Shown piece after piece: positions 1 through 9,033 of a stretch of 43,894 nucleotides of DNA (position 1 is its first letter; every line of letters starts with the position of its first letter). The translations under genes and the position numbers were made by a program. This DNA is from UBA5734 sp964528645 (GTDB taxonomy: Bacteria > Bacillota > Clostridia > Saccharofermentanales > UBA5734): positions 1 through 43,894 of the forward strand of contig CAZGSR010000024.1 of assembly GCA_964528645.1 (NCBI GenBank), given 5' to 3'. Under the pieces are notes generated by a model. That model had not been told where the DNA came from, made no database searches, and worked only from the letters and a program-made list of their open reading frames with translations.

Positions 1-2
1 GT

Positions 3-26
3 GTCACGCCTCAGAATGAGGCTGAC
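3..26. repeat. Hairpin near left window edge
   Basis: Arms GCCTCA (8-13) and TGAGGC (17-22) enclose a 3-nt loop; flanking GTCA (3-6) and TGAC (23-26) extend the stem across one bulged base. It lies about 110 bases past the stop of the SASA-like gene, so it could be that operon's terminator read on the minus strand, but the following bases are outside the window and no T-tract can be checked. I see nothing else in 27-139. Confidence 0.3.
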
Positions 27-139
27 TCCAAATCTGCTACCATCACCAGCGGTTCCAGGTTGGTCTTCATTGTTGGTAGTAAGGCTGCATCAATTTGCTA
101 TTTTTCACGGAAACAAGCAAAGAGCCCGCAGCTCCAAGT

Positions 140-1954
140 TCAGATCTGGCGGATGTTGTCGAGATAGAGTTGGCCGCGGCCGGATTTGTCCTGCAGCACG
201 AGCTGGATCCGGATCACTTGGGTCAGGTCGATCTCCTGGGTGAAGGGCTGCAAGTCAAATGTGAGGGTCTGCCAGCGCAGGGCAGGAATGATTTTCTGGG
301 TAGATGTCTCGATTTCCCTGGCGCCTGGAGCGACGATGGCCATGACTTTCAGGGAAAGGCTTTTCTCCTTCAGATCCGGATTGAAGACATCGAGAACCAG
401 CTTGGGGGCCGATGAGAGATCCAGCGGCGGAAAGTCAGCAGGTCGGTCTATCCAGGGCCCAAACAGGATGCTCTGGCCGGGGTCGGTCTGGTAAGTCAGG
501 CTCAAAGACCCTTCGCCCTCAGACTTGTTCGCCTTTTCCAGGCGCATTTTGACTGAACCGGTAAAGACTTGCCATTCAGCTGCGTCATCACAGTGCATCC
601 ACTCCCGGGGCAAGGCGTAAACCGATGCTTCCTGGTCGGAACGGAACGGCACGATGGGCAGATGGTCTTTGCTGATCAGGTTGGCACGGTCCAGGAGGTC
701 ATAAAAGCCATACGTCACCGCCACGGGATTGGGGATCGCATCGTGCCAGACCATGACCCGGACGCCATAGAGGACCTTGGCCTGGGCTTCGCGGAAGACC
801 CGGTCCGGGCCACAGATGGTAAAGCCGCGCACCCGGCCGTCGTCCCGGGTCAGTCGCAAGCCCTCACCGATGTTCGAGAAAGTAAGCATCAGCTTGCCGC
901 CCACCAGTTCAATACTTTCGCATTCAGGCGCAGAACGGGGGGCCTTGCGCTGGTACAGCAAGCCAAGGCAGACCAGGCGCAGCCGCTCGGCCAGCGTTGC
1001 CAGGGGATGGGACGCGTGGAGGCCAGAGACGGGCACCAGGGCGGTCGGTGCTGTCAGATGATGGCGGACGTAGGTCAGCGCTTCGTTCCCCAGGGTCTGC
1101 GCATAAAAATGCTGTTGGCCAGCAGCATGAGTTGGCAAATGGAACAAAATGAATGCCGGCACCGAACCATGTCCAGCCTTCAGCTGCGAGCGCAGAGCGG
1201 TCGCGAGCTTCATCAGGCCTTCCTGCAGCTTGTCTGGCCGCTCGAGGTCCTTGGGATGTCCAGACCAGACAATGGCACAGACTCCGAACCCCTTCAGGAC
1301 AGCCAGCCGGCGGAACAAGCCCTTGTGATTGTCCGGCAAAAATTCACGCAGCCGGTGGCCTGGCGCGTCAACAAGAAGCAAGCCGACCGGGACATGGATC
1401 TCGGGCAGGATTTCCCGGCCAAAATGCTGGGCCAGGGCTGAGAGGCGCCAGCCCTGTTCTGGTCCGGCTGGTTCAAAATGCGCCTGGCTGGTCCAGGCCA
1501 TCGCTGCACCGGACGCCAGAAGATCCAGCTGTCGTAAATAGGGTTGTACGGCCGGAACTGTTCCGGAATGCACAGGCTCTGGATCTGTGATCGCAGTTTG
1601 CCCGGGCCACATGAGTTCACCCACAAACAAATAGACCTCCCCCACCAGGATATCACGCAGGCAGAGCTTGTGTGTTCCATCGCTGATCATCAGCTCACAC
1701 GGGTCGAAAGAAGCATCAAAAGCTGGCAGCTCGACACTGAATGCACCTTTGTTGTCACAATCGACTGCAACCGTGAAAAGAGTGCCATAGCGGGGATCGT
1801 GCGGTGAGACGGACTGTGGGTCGAGTGGAAACCGCGTCCATTCAACCGTGAGGGTGCTGTTGGGTCCGGCATGTCCGGCCAGTTGGATTCTGGCCTTTTG
1901 TTGCCAGACCATGCCTGTCTGGAAAAAGTGCGGCAAAGTGATCCAGGAAGTCAT
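140..1954 (-). CDS. Sialate O-acetylesterase-like (SASA) protein, probable pseudoenzyme
   Basis: The layout matches SASA-family esterases: an N-terminal beta domain (residues about 5-105), a degenerate SGNH hydrolase-like middle (about 105-330), the family's second beta segment (about 345-440), then an extra C-terminal jelly-roll-like domain (about 450-604) resembling carbohydrate-binding modules. The family nucleophile motif GQSNM is here GELMW (residues 112-116), so the catalytic Ser is Leu. The usual DIHP acid/base motif reads ASHP (about 314-317), leaving His without Asp. No signal peptide is visible. ATG 1954 has AGGGG 7 nt upstream; a GTG/ATG option at 1960 overlaps the upstream stop and would be only 1 nt from that site. 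It is translationally coupled to the NrdD-like gene. The frame is open for 604 codons, so this is a protein gene with a lost active site, not a broken gene. A carbohydrate-binding role is inference. Confidence 0.75.
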   Translation of the reverse strand: MTSWITLPHFFQTGMVWQQKARIQLAGHAGPNSTLTVEWTRFPLDPQSVSPHDPRYGTLFTVAVDCDNKGAFSVELPAFDASFDPCELMISDGTHKLCLRDILVGEVYLFVGELMWPGQTAITDPEPVHSGTVPAVQPYLRQLDLLASGAAMAWTSQAHFEPAGPEQGWRLSALAQHFGREILPEIHVPVGLLLVDAPGHRLREFLPDNHKGLFRRLAVLKGFGVCAIVWSGHPKDLERPDKLQEGLMKLATALRSQLKAGHGSVPAFILFHLPTHAAGQQHFYAQTLGNEALTYVRHHLTAPTALVPVSGLHASHPLATLAERLRLVCLGLLYQRKAPRSAPECESIELVGGKLMLTFSNIGEGLRLTRDDGRVRGFTICGPDRVFREAQAKVLYGVRVMVWHDAIPNPVAVTYGFYDLLDRANLISKDHLPIVPFRSDQEASVYALPREWMHCDDAAEWQVFTGSVKMRLEKANKSEGEGSLSLTYQTDPGQSILFGPWIDRPADFPPLDLSSAPKLVLDVFNPDLKEKSLSLKVMAIVAPGAREIETSTQKIIPALRWQTLTFDLQPFTQEIDLTQVIRIQLVLQDKSGRGQLYLDNIRQI

Positions 1955-1956
1955 GA

Positions 1957-3852
1957 TCATTCCCCTAAGCTGTCAAAAATCATTTGTCCCACACCCGATC
2001 CGGACGCCTGCTGAACAAATGTCGCGATGGAGTCTGGTGTGGCGGCAGTCTCGCTGCTGCGGCAGATTCGCAGCACACGACCGGCATCTACCAACTGATG
2101 ATACGGTGATTCCAGCCGGATGCGGTCCAGGTTCTTGATGACGGGCCGGCAGGGCAGGCTGATCCCAGGCGTATAAGCCTGATGGCTGGTCACACCGGCA
2201 ATCTGGCCGTAGGTTCTGCGGTCGGATGCAGCAAAGGCCTTGGCCACGAGTGGATCGCAATCGGCCAGCAACTGGAAGGACAGGCCATGCTGGTCCGAAG
2301 CATCAGAGCAGACCCGCTGCATCATCTGTACCATTTCCAAACCCAATCTTTCAGCTTCGCGGCTCTGGCCATGGTGGCGACCGACCAGCGATACCAGTGT
2401 TTCGGCAAGTCCAGTCAGGCCAATGGCCAGGCTGCCTTTGGCCAGATGGTTCGCGAGCTTTCCGGCATCTGCCCTGGCAAGGTCCTCTCCTTTTCCTGAC
2501 AGGCCACTGAGGAAGGGGAAACTGCCAGTGCCAAGCGACTGCAAGATCTTGTACCGCTCGAGCAGGGCACCAATGGCCAGGCTGAGCAAATGCTCCAGAC
2601 GATGGTAGAACAAATTGAGATCATTGCGAGCCAGGATGGCGCAGCGGGGCAAATTGATCGTCACGGTGGCCAGATTGGCCATGGGTGGATCAGCGAAGGC
2701 AAATTCTGGTTGCCCTGTCTGGGCGCAGCAGCGGCAAGCCCGCTGGAAGAGGTCGTAATTCGGATCTTGCGGCTGCAAGTTGACCCCTGCAGCCAGACGG
2801 AAAATCAGGCGAGGCTGCCTGTTCTGCTGCGCATGGACCGGATCTTCCGGTAGCACTTTGCCCGCAGCCTCAAGCAGTTTCTCAGTAACCAGCCTGCCTT
2901 CAGGGTCAGTTTCCAGTCCAAACAGGATGCAGGTCTGGCTATTTCCGTACAGGGACTGGAAGCTCTGGGTCTTGAACTGGTTCAATATGGCATCCATCGC
3001 CTGGTAGGTTGCCAGGGCCGTGTCTTCCTGTGCCAGCTCACTGGCTTGCTGGGGCGCCAGCCAATTGCCGTACCGGGCCAGAAGCCGTTGTTGGGTTGCC
3101 CGGACGCCATCCGCCATCGCCCGGTCGAAATGCACAAGGTACACATGGCCACTGATTTCCTGCCGGATGCTGGCGGCTGCGACGCCGGCCAGGGCAGCAT
3201 AGCTCCTGATGTCGGAGGGCTGGCGGATGCTGGCCAGGCCACTGCGGAAACCGCCGGCAAACAAGGGCCGCAAATCCAGGGGGAAGTCGGCGAAGGTCAG
3301 GGCATAGGTTTCGAGGTGGTGGACGAAGAGGTCCAGATTCTGGTGTGCCTGGCTCAGTTCCGGCGACAGGACATAGAGCAGATTGTAGGAACAGGCACCG
3401 GTCTGGCCATAATTTTTCAGATGGTCGCTGGCGGTCCGTGACGTCTGGCTGGCCGTCTGCAACCTGCCAGCTGCGGCAGGATCAGTCCCTGGCGTTGACA
3501 GGGGGTTCATGGCATGAAACGTCTGCATCAGATGCGTTTTCATCTCGCGTACACGGGTCCGCTGGGACCGGTACAGGATGTAGCGCTTGGCAGTTTCGGG
3601 AAAACCCGATTCCATCAGGACCTGCTCGACCGTGTCCTGGATCTGTTCGATCGATGGACAGCGCTGGCCCGTCTGGTCAATCCGCTCGGCCACCACCGTG
3701 GCCAGTTCCATGCTGGTCTGGCTTCTGGGCTGGGCCGGGTCCTTGATGTTGGTTTCGGTGGAGGCATCGAGCGCCTTGTGGATGGCACTGGCGATTTTTT
3801 CAATGTTGAAAACGACTTCGCGTCCATCCCGTTTGATGACTCTGGTGATCAT
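1957..3852 (-). CDS. Class III anaerobic ribonucleotide reductase (NrdD) homologue lacking catalytic residues
   Basis: Residues 1-95 form an ATP-cone (starts ITRVIKRDGREVVFNIEKI), and most of the rest aligns by eye with NrdD: LFAGGFRSG, DIRSYAALAGVAA, DPNYDLF, TINLPRCAI, SLAIGLTGLAETL and LESPYHQLVDAG. Three family hallmarks are missing. The active-site stretch normally reading TTTCCQIDL is TFADFPLDL (about residues 184-192). The segment carrying the second active-site Cys (GCRTRV) is deleted between FADPP and TINLP. The protein ends at SGVGQMIFDSLGE, before the CxxC zinc site and glycyl-radical loop, giving 631 residues against about 700-780. ATG 3852 has AAGGAG 7 nt upstream; an upstream in-frame start lacks a site. 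A good promoter precedes it. No other frame downstream encodes the lost domain, so a simple frameshift is unlikely. It cannot work as a standard reductase; nucleotide sensing through the ATP-cone is possible. Confidence 0.82.
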   Translation of the reverse strand: MITRVIKRDGREVVFNIEKIASAIHKALDASTETNIKDPAQPRSQTSMELATVVAERIDQTGQRCPSIEQIQDTVEQVLMESGFPETAKRYILYRSQRTRVREMKTHLMQTFHAMNPLSTPGTDPAAAGRLQTASQTSRTASDHLKNYGQTGACSYNLLYVLSPELSQAHQNLDLFVHHLETYALTFADFPLDLRPLFAGGFRSGLASIRQPSDIRSYAALAGVAAASIRQEISGHVYLVHFDRAMADGVRATQQRLLARYGNWLAPQQASELAQEDTALATYQAMDAILNQFKTQSFQSLYGNSQTCILFGLETDPEGRLVTEKLLEAAGKVLPEDPVHAQQNRQPRLIFRLAAGVNLQPQDPNYDLFQRACRCCAQTGQPEFAFADPPMANLATVTINLPRCAILARNDLNLFYHRLEHLLSLAIGALLERYKILQSLGTGSFPFLSGLSGKGEDLARADAGKLANHLAKGSLAIGLTGLAETLVSLVGRHHGQSREAERLGLEMVQMMQRVCSDASDQHGLSFQLLADCDPLVAKAFAASDRRTYGQIAGVTSHQAYTPGISLPCRPVIKNLDRIRLESPYHQLVDAGRVLRICRSSETAATPDSIATFVQQASGSGVGQMIFDSLGE

Positions 3853-3913
3853 GGCGCTTCTCCTTGCCGCTGATTTTCCATTGTCCAAAAAAGTTCATGC
3901 CCGGTCTTCTTTC

Positions 3914-3942
3914 AATGTAGCGGTCTTTGCCGGGAGCGTCAA
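3914..3942 (-). promoter_or_regulatory. Promoter of the NrdD-like/SASA-like operon
   Basis: On the minus strand TTGACG (3942-3937) and TACATT (3919-3914) are separated by 17 bases. The predicted start near 3907 leaves a leader of about 55 bases before ATG 3852. The fit to a sigma-70/sigma-A consensus is good, which argues the operon is expressed. Confidence 0.6.
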
Positions 3943-3961
3943 CTTGAATCCTGTTACCTGT

Positions 3962-5029
3962 TCACGGCACCTGGCGTACAAGTTCAAACAAGCCCAGTCT
4001 GGTCAGGCCGCCGATGGTGATCTTGCCCCGGTCTTTTTTAAATTCCGCAGTGAAAGTACGTTCCAGCTCGGCCCGGTCTTCTGCCTGATGCAAGCGGATG
4101 AAATCAACCACAACGATGCCCGCGGTATTTCTCAGGCGCAGCTGGCGGGCGATCTCCGCGGCAGCGAGCAAGTTGGTTTTCACACGCAGGGCTTCGGGGT
4201 CGCGGGCCTGGGCCTTTTGTGAGTTGACATCGATCACCAGCAGGGCCTCGGTCTGGTCAAAAACCAGACTGGCACCATTCTTCAAGTGCACCTGGCGGCG
4301 GGTCACCTCTTGCGCCAGGTGGCTCAGGCGAAAAGCTGCAGGCAGGTCGAAAGATTCCGGACGCAGGGTCAGGATCGGGCGCAGGGCTGGCCAACGCTCC
4401 CGGGCCAGAGCATCCAGCTGATTGAACAAATCAAGCTCATTGCATTGGATGGACCTGAGGTCAGGCCGGGCCCAGTCTGCCAGGGCTGCAGCACAGACCG
4501 TCCGTGGACGCCAGATCAGGCGCGGGACGGGTCCGCCTGATCTGGCTGCAGACACGACAGCAGTATGCGCATTTTTTAGCACGGTGGTTTCCTGGCCCAG
4601 CAATATCTCTCGATCTGTATCGGGGACGAGACCCAGTTTACTGCGCCGGATGATCCGATCCGGATCTGGCTCATAAACAGCAAAGAGGCCTGGGTACTGG
4701 AGCCGGGTCGTCACGAGATGGCCTTTGGCGGCGGATCCGACCGGACTCTGGGGCGCGATCAGGCGCCGGATCTGGACCAGAATGGTCTGGCCAGGCTTGC
4801 TGCCTGGTGGGACCTCCCGGATCGGCAGCAGCGCGTTTTCGACCTCGCCGATGGCTATGAAAGCACCCAGCGCAGGATCGAGCGATTCGATCCGACCGAG
4901 GAGGATGTCCTGGCGCTGGGCAGCCGACTCCGGTGCAGGCCGGATCCATTCGACCGGCTGTCCGTCCTCGACCAGGACGGCCTGGGGCCATCCCGCGGGA
5001 TCAGAAAAAATCACCAGGTCCTGCGCCAT
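3962..5029 (-). CDS. Ribonuclease G/E family protein, short form
   Basis: Endoribonuclease fold of the Rne/Rng family. An S1-like segment (GRIESLDPALGAFIAIG, about residues 43-60) is followed by the catalytic region with TEALLVIDVNS and LRLRNTAGIVVVDFIRL; by comparison with E. coli RNase E the two metal-binding Asp residues and the Asn of the DVN motif are kept. It ends at GGLTRLGLFELVRQVP, so the Zn-link cysteines and small domain that follow in RNase E/G are absent: 355 residues against roughly 450-500. ATG 5029 follows a GTG at 5032; neither has a clear ribosome site. It lies 6 bases after the DUF2344 gene, an arrangement common in Clostridia. Loss of the Zn-link predicts altered oligomerisation, which is inference. 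Confidence 0.82.
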   Translation of the reverse strand: MAQDLVIFSDPAGWPQAVLVEDGQPVEWIRPAPESAAQRQDILLGRIESLDPALGAFIAIGEVENALLPIREVPPGSKPGQTILVQIRRLIAPQSPVGSAAKGHLVTTRLQYPGLFAVYEPDPDRIIRRSKLGLVPDTDREILLGQETTVLKNAHTAVVSAARSGGPVPRLIWRPRTVCAAALADWARPDLRSIQCNELDLFNQLDALARERWPALRPILTLRPESFDLPAAFRLSHLAQEVTRRQVHLKNGASLVFDQTEALLVIDVNSQKAQARDPEALRVKTNLLAAAEIARQLRLRNTAGIVVVDFIRLHQAEDRAELERTFTAEFKKDRGKITIGGLTRLGLFELVRQVP

Positions 5030-5035
5030 CACGTC

Positions 5036-5696
5036 TTAGGATCTGGTCGAAACCAGACTGTCAGTGTCGAGAATCAGGGCGAGGCGGGTGACCGCACAAT
5101 CGGCCGCAGCCGCGGCTGGCAAATCGCCATAGGTTTCCAGAGCCTTGAGGAACAGGTCCGGGCGCAGATTGGCCGAGCTGCCGGCTTTGACCCGCATCTC
5201 AAGGCAGTCAGGACCTTTGAGCTGAATCTGTTCGATCAGGGGGCGGATATCGACATCCACCATTTTACCTTTGCTGAATTTTTCGACGACCAGGGGCTGG
5301 GTATTGGCGATCCGGGCGACCGCTTCAGCAAGCCCTGGTGTTTCCAACCGATAATCGGCTGCCCGGACGAGACTCATCAGGCTTGCCTTGGATGGGGCTG
5401 TCCGGCTGGCGTCCAGGATGGCAAATCCGGTCGGCAGGGAATGATTGAGCCGCGCCATCACCAGGGCAGGATCGAGGTCCTCCGTCAGTGAAATGTCGAG
5501 GTAATCGCCTGTGGTCGCCAGGCCGGCGCTGATCGGCAGGGCAAAAGTCATCTGCGGGCGCGGATTGTAGCCCTGGGACCAGCAGATCGGCAGATCCGCC
5601 CGGCGGATCGAGCGTTCAAAGGTACGCATCATGTCAAGATGGGCCAGCCAGATCGCCGGTTCCTGGCGAGAAAAACGCAGACGGATGATGAAGGTC

Positions 5697-5704
<8 letters not shown>
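5036..5704 (-). CDS. DUF2344 / TIGR03936-type radical-SAM-associated protein
   Basis: A 222-residue protein with the family's N-terminal signature: IRLRFSRQEPAIWLAHLDMM, then RADLPICWSQGYNPRPQMTF and ALPISAGLATTGDYLDI. In many Firmicutes this protein is encoded directly after, or fused to, the TIGR03960 radical SAM protein, as here. Its biochemical function is not established; a role in RNA modification with its radical SAM partner is often suggested. ATG 5704 is preceded by GGAGGTG with 6-nt spacing and overlaps the upstream gene's stop by 8 bases, indicating coupled translation. Upstream in-frame starts lie inside the neighbour and lack a site. Confidence 0.85.
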
Positions 5705-7571
<1,867 letters not shown>

Positions 7572-7582
7572 GCAGGTGGTAC

Positions 7583-8929
7583 TTATCCTTTCAGGCGCGC
7601 TTCGAGTTCAGCCTTGCGCGCTTCAAAGCCCGGCTTTCCGAGCAGGGCATACATGTTCTTTTTGTAATCTTCGACACCAGGCTGGTCGAAGGGATTGACC
7701 GCCAGGAGGTAGCCACTGATGCCGCAGGCTTTTTCGAAGAAATAGACCAGCTGGCCGAGGTTATAGGCGTCCAGTTCCGGCACGACGATGCGGAAATTGG
7801 GCACGCCACCGTCGACATGAGCCAAGACCGTACCCTGGGCGGCCTTGTGGTTGACCTCGTCCATGTCGAGGCCGGCGAGGAAATTGAGGCCGTCAAGGTT
7901 TTGCGGATCTGTGGGAATTTCGACGCTGCGGCGGGGCTTTTCGACATCGATCAAGGTCTCGAACAGCTGGCGCTGGCCATCCTGGACGTACTGGCCCATC
8001 GAGTGCAGGTCGGTCGAATTGTCGACACCGGCCGGGAAAATGCCCTTGCCGTCTTTTCCTTCACTCTCGCCGAACAGCTGCTTCCACCATTCCGTGAAGA
8101 AATGCAGGCTGGGTTCGTAGTTGACCATGATTTCGATGTTGTAGCCCTTGCGGAGCAGGACATTGCGGGCAGCCGCATACTGGTAGCAGGCGTTCTCAGA
8201 CAGTTCCGGATTGCGGAACTCCTTCATGGCGTCCTTGGCTCCGCGCATGAGCTCACGGATGTCGACTCCGGCGACAGCAATCGGCAGCAAACCGACGGCA
8301 GTCAGGATCGAATAACGGCCACCGACATCATCCGGCACAACAAAGGTCTCGTAACCTTCACCATCTGCCAAGCCTTTGAGTGCGCCGCGGGCCTGGTCGG
8401 TTGTGGCGTAGATGCGGGAACGGGCGCCTTCCTTGCCGTATTTCTCTTCCATGTAGGATTTGAAAATCCGGAAAGCGATCGCCGGCTCGGTGGTGGTACC
8501 AGACTTGGAAATGACATTGACCGAAACGTCCTTGCCCTCGAGCAAGTCGAACAGGTCGGCCAGATAGGTCGAGCTGATCGAATTGCCGGCAAAAATGATC
8601 TGCGGTCCTTTGCGCAGGCGTTTGGGGAGTAAGTTATTGAACGAGTGGGTCAGAAGCTCGATCGCAGCCCGGGCGCCGAGATAGGAGCCGCCGATACCGA
8701 TGACGATCAGGACGTCGGAATCCTTACGGATCTTGGCCGCGGCTTTGCGGATGCGGGCGAATTCGGCCTTGTCATACTTGGCCGGCAGGTCAACCCAGCC
8801 GAGGTAGTCATTCCCGGGGCCGCTTTTCTGGTGCAGCTGCACGTGGGCGACCGTGACCTGGGGGGTGATGTAATCCAATTCTTCCTGGCGCAGAAAGCTC
8901 AGGGCATTGCTGTAATCAAAACGAAGCAT
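7583..8929 (-). CDS. pgi: Glucose-6-phosphate isomerase
   Basis: Interconverts glucose-6-phosphate and fructose-6-phosphate in cytoplasmic glycolysis and gluconeogenesis. The 448-residue protein has the short bacterial Pgi form, with VIGIGGSYLGARAAIELL (about residues 75-92), VISKSGTTTEPAIAFR, VGGRYSILTAVGLLPIA and LFGESEGKDGKGIFP. ATG 8929 has AAGGAGG with 6-nt spacing. A promoter (8990-9019) and a GC-rich hairpin with T-tract (8943-8977) lie upstream, suggesting leader attenuation. It is the first gene of the pgi-radical SAM-DUF2344-RNase G operon. Confidence 0.96.
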   Translation of the reverse strand: MLRFDYSNALSFLRQEELDYITPQVTVAHVQLHQKSGPGNDYLGWVDLPAKYDKAEFARIRKAAAKIRKDSDVLIVIGIGGSYLGARAAIELLTHSFNNLLPKRLRKGPQIIFAGNSISSTYLADLFDLLEGKDVSVNVISKSGTTTEPAIAFRIFKSYMEEKYGKEGARSRIYATTDQARGALKGLADGEGYETFVVPDDVGGRYSILTAVGLLPIAVAGVDIRELMRGAKDAMKEFRNPELSENACYQYAAARNVLLRKGYNIEIMVNYEPSLHFFTEWWKQLFGESEGKDGKGIFPAGVDNSTDLHSMGQYVQDGQRQLFETLIDVEKPRRSVEIPTDPQNLDGLNFLAGLDMDEVNHKAAQGTVLAHVDGGVPNFRIVVPELDAYNLGQLVYFFEKACGISGYLLAVNPFDQPGVEDYKKNMYALLGKPGFEARKAELEARLKG

Positions 8930-8942
8930 GGGGATCCTCCTT

Positions 8943-8977
8943 AAAAAATCGCCGCGGCTGGCAAGTCAGACCGCGGC
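8943..8977 (-). terminator. Hairpin with T-tract in the pgi leader
   Basis: Minus strand: GCCGCGG (8977-8971), a 13-nt loop, CCGCGGC (8957-8951), then GA and six T residues (8948-8943) directly before the AAGGAGG of pgi. It has the form of an intrinsic terminator but lies downstream of the best pgi promoter, so it would sit inside the pgi leader. It may end read-through from the radical SAM gene, attenuate pgi, or both. Confidence 0.6.
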
Positions 8978-8989
8978 TCTTGCATGACC

Positions 8990-9019
8990 AGTATAATGTA
9001 AAATTGCCGTTTGACGCAA
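8990..9019 (-). promoter_or_regulatory. Putative pgi promoter
   Basis: Minus strand TTGCGT (9019-9014) and TATACT (8995-8990), spacing 18. The predicted start near 8983 lies just before the leader hairpin. Confidence 0.5.
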
Positions 9020-9033
9020 GAAAAACGGGCTAT

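Noticed and set aside
569..1441. Plus-strand frame of 290 codons within the SASA-like gene
   Set aside because: The SASA-family pattern on the other strand is clear; this translation looks random.
1957..2260. Frameshift as the cause of the short NrdD-like C-terminus
   Set aside because: Neither the other frames nor the following sequence contain a CxxC pair with a glycyl-radical motif; the next gene starts at once. Two further catalytic losses lie inside the open frame.
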